From the NCBI GenBank assembly GCA_963930645.1, contig OZ005656.1:269432993-269496992 (forward strand): a stretch of 64,000 nt of DNA. The letters are read 5' to 3'. Both the position numbers and the translations under genes were made by a program. Position 1 is the first letter of the stretch; the number at the start of each line of letters is the position of its first letter. Positions 27,901 through 33,900 of this stretch are shown here, piece by piece. Under the pieces are notes generated by a model. That model was not told where the DNA came from. It worked only from the letters and a program-made list of their open reading frames with translations, and did no database searches. The DNA comes from Salticus scenicus. Lineage: Eukaryota; Arthropoda; Arachnida; Araneae; Salticidae.

Positions 27901-30900
27901 AACATAATTATTTTTTTAATTGATTATAAGAATATTTGCTTCAAAATCAAAACGAAACTAACCACACCCCCTCAGCTGTCACATTTTGAGACTGACAACA
28001 CTCAGAAAAGTTTAAATATCTTTAAAACTATTTGGATTTCAGATCTACAATTTGGAGTCAAGATTCACAACCGTATGGACTATTGAAAAATGAAAAAAAA
28101 AAAAAAAAAAAAAAAAAAAAGATATTTTTGTCATTTTTAGGGTACTGTGTAACCTTAAATGGTTATCAATAAATCATTCATAAATTTGTTTTCTAGCAAG
28201 TTTAATTATTTAAGATTGATTAAATAAATAATTAAATATATATATATATATATTTTTTTTTTCCAGGACATCATGAGCAAAATTTATGATATAAAGAGTG
28301 AATGGTTTAAGAAGAGAGATAATTCAAACCATATCATTGCATCTTGGTGCAGAAAAATAACAGAAACAGAAGTATTGTGTTTTATATGCAACAAAATTAT
28401 ATTTTGTCAAAAGAAAGGGTTTGCTGCTGTGATACAGCATGCAAAAACTGGAATGCATATTAAAAATTCTACGGTAAAATTAAACGTTGATCAGCTGTTG
28501 TTGAAGCCAAAAGAGTTTGGAAATTTTAGTTGCTCATCAGAATCATCATCTTTCGTTTCACTTAACGACAATGGTACAAGCTCATCTGAACCCAGTTCGT
28601 CATCTGTATCATGTGAATCCAGTTTGTCATCTGCTTTGCCTGGACCTAGTTCGTCATCAGCATTGTCTGGTACCAGTTCATTATCCGCACCGTCTAGACC
28701 CCATTCTAGTAATTTGAAACAGCTCTATTTATACAGTCACCGTGAAGCTTCTGCAAAGGCAGAAATCATTTGGGCACTGAAATCTGTGCAGAGCAACATT
28801 TCACCATTTGCTTGTGAAGATTTAAAGGAAATTTTCAATGCAATGTTTCCCAATGCAGTGCCGGAAAAATTTAGTTTGGGGAAGACAAAATTAAGCTATC
28901 TTATAACAGAAGCCCTTGGGCCTTACTTTTATGATTACTTAATTGCTGATGCAAAGATGTCACCATATTCTCTTCTATATGATGAAACTACAAACTATGC
29001 AAAACAAAAAGAATTGCAATTTGCCTTAAGGTTTTGGTCAGAAGACCATAAGGAAATAGTCTATCATCATTTGAAGACTGTATTCATTGGCCATGCCACA
29101 GCCGATGACATCACCAAACAAATTGTAACTGTATTAGATGAGTCACAACTACCAAAAAATAATTTGTTGATGCTTGGCTCTGATGGCCCAAACGTTAATA
29201 TTAAGGTTTGGAAAATGATAAATAAAAATTTAATTGAAGAAAGGGGAAAGGGATTGGTTGATATCGGCACATGCAATTTACATGTTATTCACAATGCCTT
29301 TCTGAAGGGTATCGAAGAATTTGGAGAAGTTGCCAAAGAACTAATTGTTGATGTATATAGTTTTTTTAAAAAATATCCTTCAAGGTGGGAAGATTATGTT
29401 TCCATTCAGCGAAAATTGTATATTAAACAAAATTGTTTTATTAAACATACTTCTACTAGATGGCTTACTCTTGGTCCAGCAGCCGAACGGTTGCTTTGTC
29501 AATGGGCAGCTGTGGAAGAATACTTTCTAAAGTTCATCCCATCAAAAAATCAGACATTGATGAAGTGTCCAAAGTATCGACACATTACACAATCACTGAA
29601 ACTTGTCGATATAAGAATTGAACTACAGTTTTTAGTAGAAAGTTCAGCGTTGTTTGAACCTTTCCTGAAGACTTTCCAAAAATCGGAACCTCTGATTCAT
29701 ATTTTGTACAGTGAAATAAATGAACTTTTACGCAAAATTGCTGGACGCATTTGCAAAACAGATGAAATTAATGTCCATAAAATTATTTCAGATTTCCAGT
29801 TACTCCCCATCAAGGACATATATTGCAGCAAAAACATTAAAGACCTTAGCATAGCTTTAAAAGATAGTGATAAGAAGAACTATATGCATAAAATGCAAAA
29901 GCATTATTGTGCTGCATTCAATTATTTAGTTAAGAAAATGTCTTTGGATTCTGGAAAATTTTTATCTTATTTTAAATGTTTACAGCCATCTGAAATTATT
30001 AAACCGAAAAGCGTAAATTATGCATGTGAAATTGCCAAATCTCTTATATTTCTTAGTGGTATAAGTGATATTCAAATTAGAGATGAGTGGTTATTGTTAA
30101 CATCTGAACTGATATCGAATAATTATGATCTATCTCAATCAAGAATAGACCATTTCTGGAAAAATATCATTTATGAAAAAAATTCAGCAGGCAAAATGAA
30201 ATTTCCCAGCTTGTCAGTTTTTGTGAAAGCCTGCTTAGCTTTATCACATGGAAATAGTGATATTGAGAGGGGTTTCTCTGTATCTTCTAGGGTACTCTCA
30301 CAAGAAAAAGCATCAATGTCGGAAAAAATGTTAAATGCTAGGCTCACTGTTAGAGACGCAATAAATAAATATGAAGATGTGACTAAAATCCCTATTACAA
30401 AAAAACTTTTGAATTTAACGTATAATGCAAGCAATGCGTATGTTGCATATCTAGAGGAACAGAAAAAAGCCAAAGAAAAGGAGTTGAAAGAAGCTGCAGA
30501 AAAAGAAGAAGAAAAGAAGAAATATGAAATCTTAAAAGAAGAACTAGAAAAGAAAAGGGAAGGAATCAACAGCATGGAGAAAAAAGCTAAAACTTTGAAT
30601 GAAGAACATCAAGAAATGCAATCTTCAGCAGACTCTTTGCTTAAGGAGGGAAATGAACGCTTAAGAGAGGCCATAAAAAGAAATGACACTGTTCAAATAA
30701 GAATTGCTCAAGGATTATTAGAAGCTGCTGAAAAATTAAGACAAAAAGAAAGAGAACATGAAAAAGAAGCAACCAAAATTAATAAAATTGTACATAAGAG
30801 AAAATCTAATTTAATTGACTTCTATAGCAAAAACTCAAAAAAGCAAAACAAAAACTAACTATTGAAATTTAATTATGTATGTAATTATTGTATTAAATAT

Positions 30901-33900
30901 ATCCCCCCCCCTTATTTTTCATTTTGCTAAATAGTAGTCATTTAGATTCATGAAGTTCAATACACTGTTAGTAATTGTTTATGTAACATAAAGTTAATTA
31001 TTTTTTAAACTATTAAAATACTATTAAGCTTATAATCTGTGTGTATTTTCTCATGAATAATAATTAATATAGTAAAAATATCTAGTTATAGCCATTCAGA
31101 CTTTTTAGAGTTTAGATTTGCGATTTTCTAATGTATAGTGAAACGAAAAAAGTCAGGAAAAAGGAGACTATTTTTGGCAACTATTTTTTGCATAAGGAGA
31201 CTATTTTGGAGACTATTTTTCATATAGAAAGCTACTAAAGCAACTATTTTTAGAGTCTTAACTCAGTGGCAGCCCTGTATATATCAAATCATCCACAATG
31301 ATAAAGATCCCATCTCCTCTCTTGAAATTGCAGAAATATACAACATATCATTCACTTGTAAAGATAATAGGAAAGAATGTTACATAGGAATGTCTAAACT
31401 AAAAATAAAAACTTGAATCAATGAGCACATTAATGACATAAAATATGAAAAAAGCACAACAGCATTAGCCCAGACATACCAAAAAGAAGAAACAGAAATT
31501 AATTTTAAAGATGTCACAAAAATTGCCCAATTTAATAATCCAAATTATGCTCTGTTTTGCGAGACGGTTGAAGTAATTAACAATTTGGAAGCCTGCAATG
31601 GCAGTGAATCAAAAGATAGTCCCGGCCAAGTACCACCTGTGGGTGTGGATAGGTGTTGAGGATTAGGGGAATCCCCCTAACAAGAAAGTACTTGACCTAA
31701 TAAATCCACAAGTTTACTTGAAGCTGAAATGTAAGGTTTTTAATTAGTTATAATGTATATAATGCTTCAATTTAAAAAATTTAATTTAAAAATAAATCAT
31801 TTTTATTATCCCCCATTTTTATTATCCCTCATTTTTATTATCCCCCAACACATTCATTTTTAATGTTATAAATTACTTCCTTAGAATTTATAAAGAGTTG
31901 CATACATATGCATTGAAAATTATAAATTTCTCAAACTAAATTTAATAAAATAAAATTGCATTTACAAAGTACTACCCAAATATGTTTAGAATATATTGTC
32001 TAACTATGATAATGTAAAATTGAAGGAAAGATTTAGAAATAAGTTTATATATGTATTATTTATGTAAATTTTATATATGTATATCAGTGGCATACCAATG
32101 GCGGGACAGGCTCTCTGGTCATGAGGGGGCCTCCGAAGAAACCTTACTATTAAATATATATATCTGGTGAAGTTGTGGTGCCATCATTTTAACCTTAAAC
32201 TTTCACTGCAATTCCACTTTAAGCTGTAGGTTCCTGTCTAAAGAGCAATAATATACAAAAAATGACCGTAGAGTGTCAACACTAAAGCCAAAAAATCATT
32301 TATGCAAAGCGTGATTAAGTCAGGGCAAGTGGATGGCCTGTGGCCTTCTTTTTCAGTTGGGCTTTTGAATCAATCTTAAAACTTACTTCAGTGCCTTTGT
32401 ATAGTAATAAATTTAAATGAGGGAATGAGGAAGTGAGCCTAAGTATAGGAGAGGCTTCAATTAGAGAGTCCCAATGAGACTTTCACCTTGGGCCTTTATA
32501 GTTGTAGGTCCACCACTAATATGTATGTTTTTTTTTCAATTTAAATAGCTTTTGAGAAATTTTCATAACTCTAAGACAGTAATTAAACAAGCTGATTATA
32601 ACGTTTACCATTTTTTAAAAAATAATTTGGTAAAGAGTTACTATTTATTACACTCTGAAGCACTTCCAAATCTGCTTTTCTTTTTATAGCAGTGCACAAA
32701 GCAGACTTGATGATAATGATTTGATACAACTTTCATTTCCCTTAATTAGGAAGCATACTGTTTTGACTTGTTTGCTTTGTATGGAGGAGAAATTTGTGGG
32801 GGAAGCCTGAGAGAAAATGATGAGGAAGAACTCAAAATACATCCAGTCTTACAGAATCCATCATTATCATGGTATGAAATTGTTTGATCTGAAACTAGAT
32901 AATTTATTGCATAATGAAACACATTGTTTTGCTTCATAAAAAATTACATGCTATTTAATGGAATATCTAATTATTAATTTAACATAACTTAAATTGCAGC
33001 TTATTATAAATTTTTTTAGCTTGGTCTTTTGTATTTCAATAACGCTTAACATTATAGTATGTATAAAATGAAATTACCTTTCTTGAATTTTTCATCTATA
33101 AAAGCTAAGTGTTATTTAACACGTTAATCGCCACGATAATATCAGAAAAATTTTCACATGGGCCATGGTAACTTTATTAGATAATTTAGTTAAAAATGTA
33201 TCAAGGAAACTTAATGTATCACAGAAAAAAAAAAAAAAAAAAAATCCCGGAAAAACACTATTTTTTATGTCACACATATATGACTGACATGGCCCTATAT
33301 TAAAACTTTTTTTCTCGACAAGCCGTGTCAGTCTTATATGTCTGACGCATCCAAACAACATGCAACAAGTATTAAAACACATTAATCGCCATGTCAGTCA
33401 TATGTGCCTGACGCTAAAAAGTTCTACATGAGCCATGTCAGACATATATGTCTGACATGGCTCATGTAGAACTTCTTAGCGTCAGGCACATATGACTGAC
33501 ATGGCAATTAACGTGTTTAAAAAAAAAAATTAAGAGTATGTTTAAATTAAAGAAGTTCTTCAGTATATGTTAATAAAAAATAAGCTTATATGTATATTAG
33601 ATAAATCATCTTACACTTAAAATCTAGAAATTTTTTCGGCTTTAAGCTTACAGAGAGGTTTATTTTCTTTTTACTTTTATTCTGTTTCTTATACTATCTA
33701 TGAACTGATGCAGGTGAAAGATCAGAGAAGGTTGGGATAATGGGATTGATTTTTATTTGTTGAACCTTTTCCATAATTACTTTAGAAACAAATGACATTT
33801 TTGATGGCAATAGTTCTTTATCATAAGAATTTTAATTTGTGTTTTGGGATTAAGGATGTTGTGTTCAGATAATTTATACCTAATTTCGGATTATTTTTTT

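Larger units (their letters stand above)
20902..31277 (+). mobile_element. hAT-like DNA transposon, 10.4 kb, inside the Penelope right arm
   Basis: Perfect 14-bp inverted ends CAGGGCTGCCACTG / CAGTGGCAGCCCTG enclose an intact transposase gene. The uninterrupted Penelope left arm gives the empty site (CAGTATATATCAAATC), so the duplicated target is TATATA, 6 bp. An 8-bp reading (GTATATAC/GTATATAT) would need one mismatch and would shorten the ends. Both ends carry repeated RGCGACTATTTT-like motifs. The length is unusual for hAT; most of it is a repeat-filled intron before the coding exon. Confidence 0.85.
19455..31755. mobile_element. Head-to-head pair of 5'-truncated Penelope-like elements, split by a hAT insertion
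   Basis: The left arm (20430 down to about 19455, - strand) and the right arm (20444-20901 plus 31278-31755, + strand) carry the same Penelope 3' region in opposite orientation. Each arm reads from the centre outward: end of the reverse transcriptase (NYLDVKIK, VYRKSTSSQEIINYH), GIY-YIG endonuclease region (CYIGMSKLKIK, ALFCETVEVINN, EACNGSESKD), then a hammerhead-like 3' end. The centre is a perfect 40-bp stem with a 12-nt loop near 20431-20442. Arms are roughly 85-90% alike by eye and both carry stops, so neither is functional. Confidence 0.8.

Noticed and set aside
30171..30575. 134-codon - strand frame inside the transposase
   Set aside because: Shadow of the Lys/Glu-rich coiled-coil coding sequence on the other strand.
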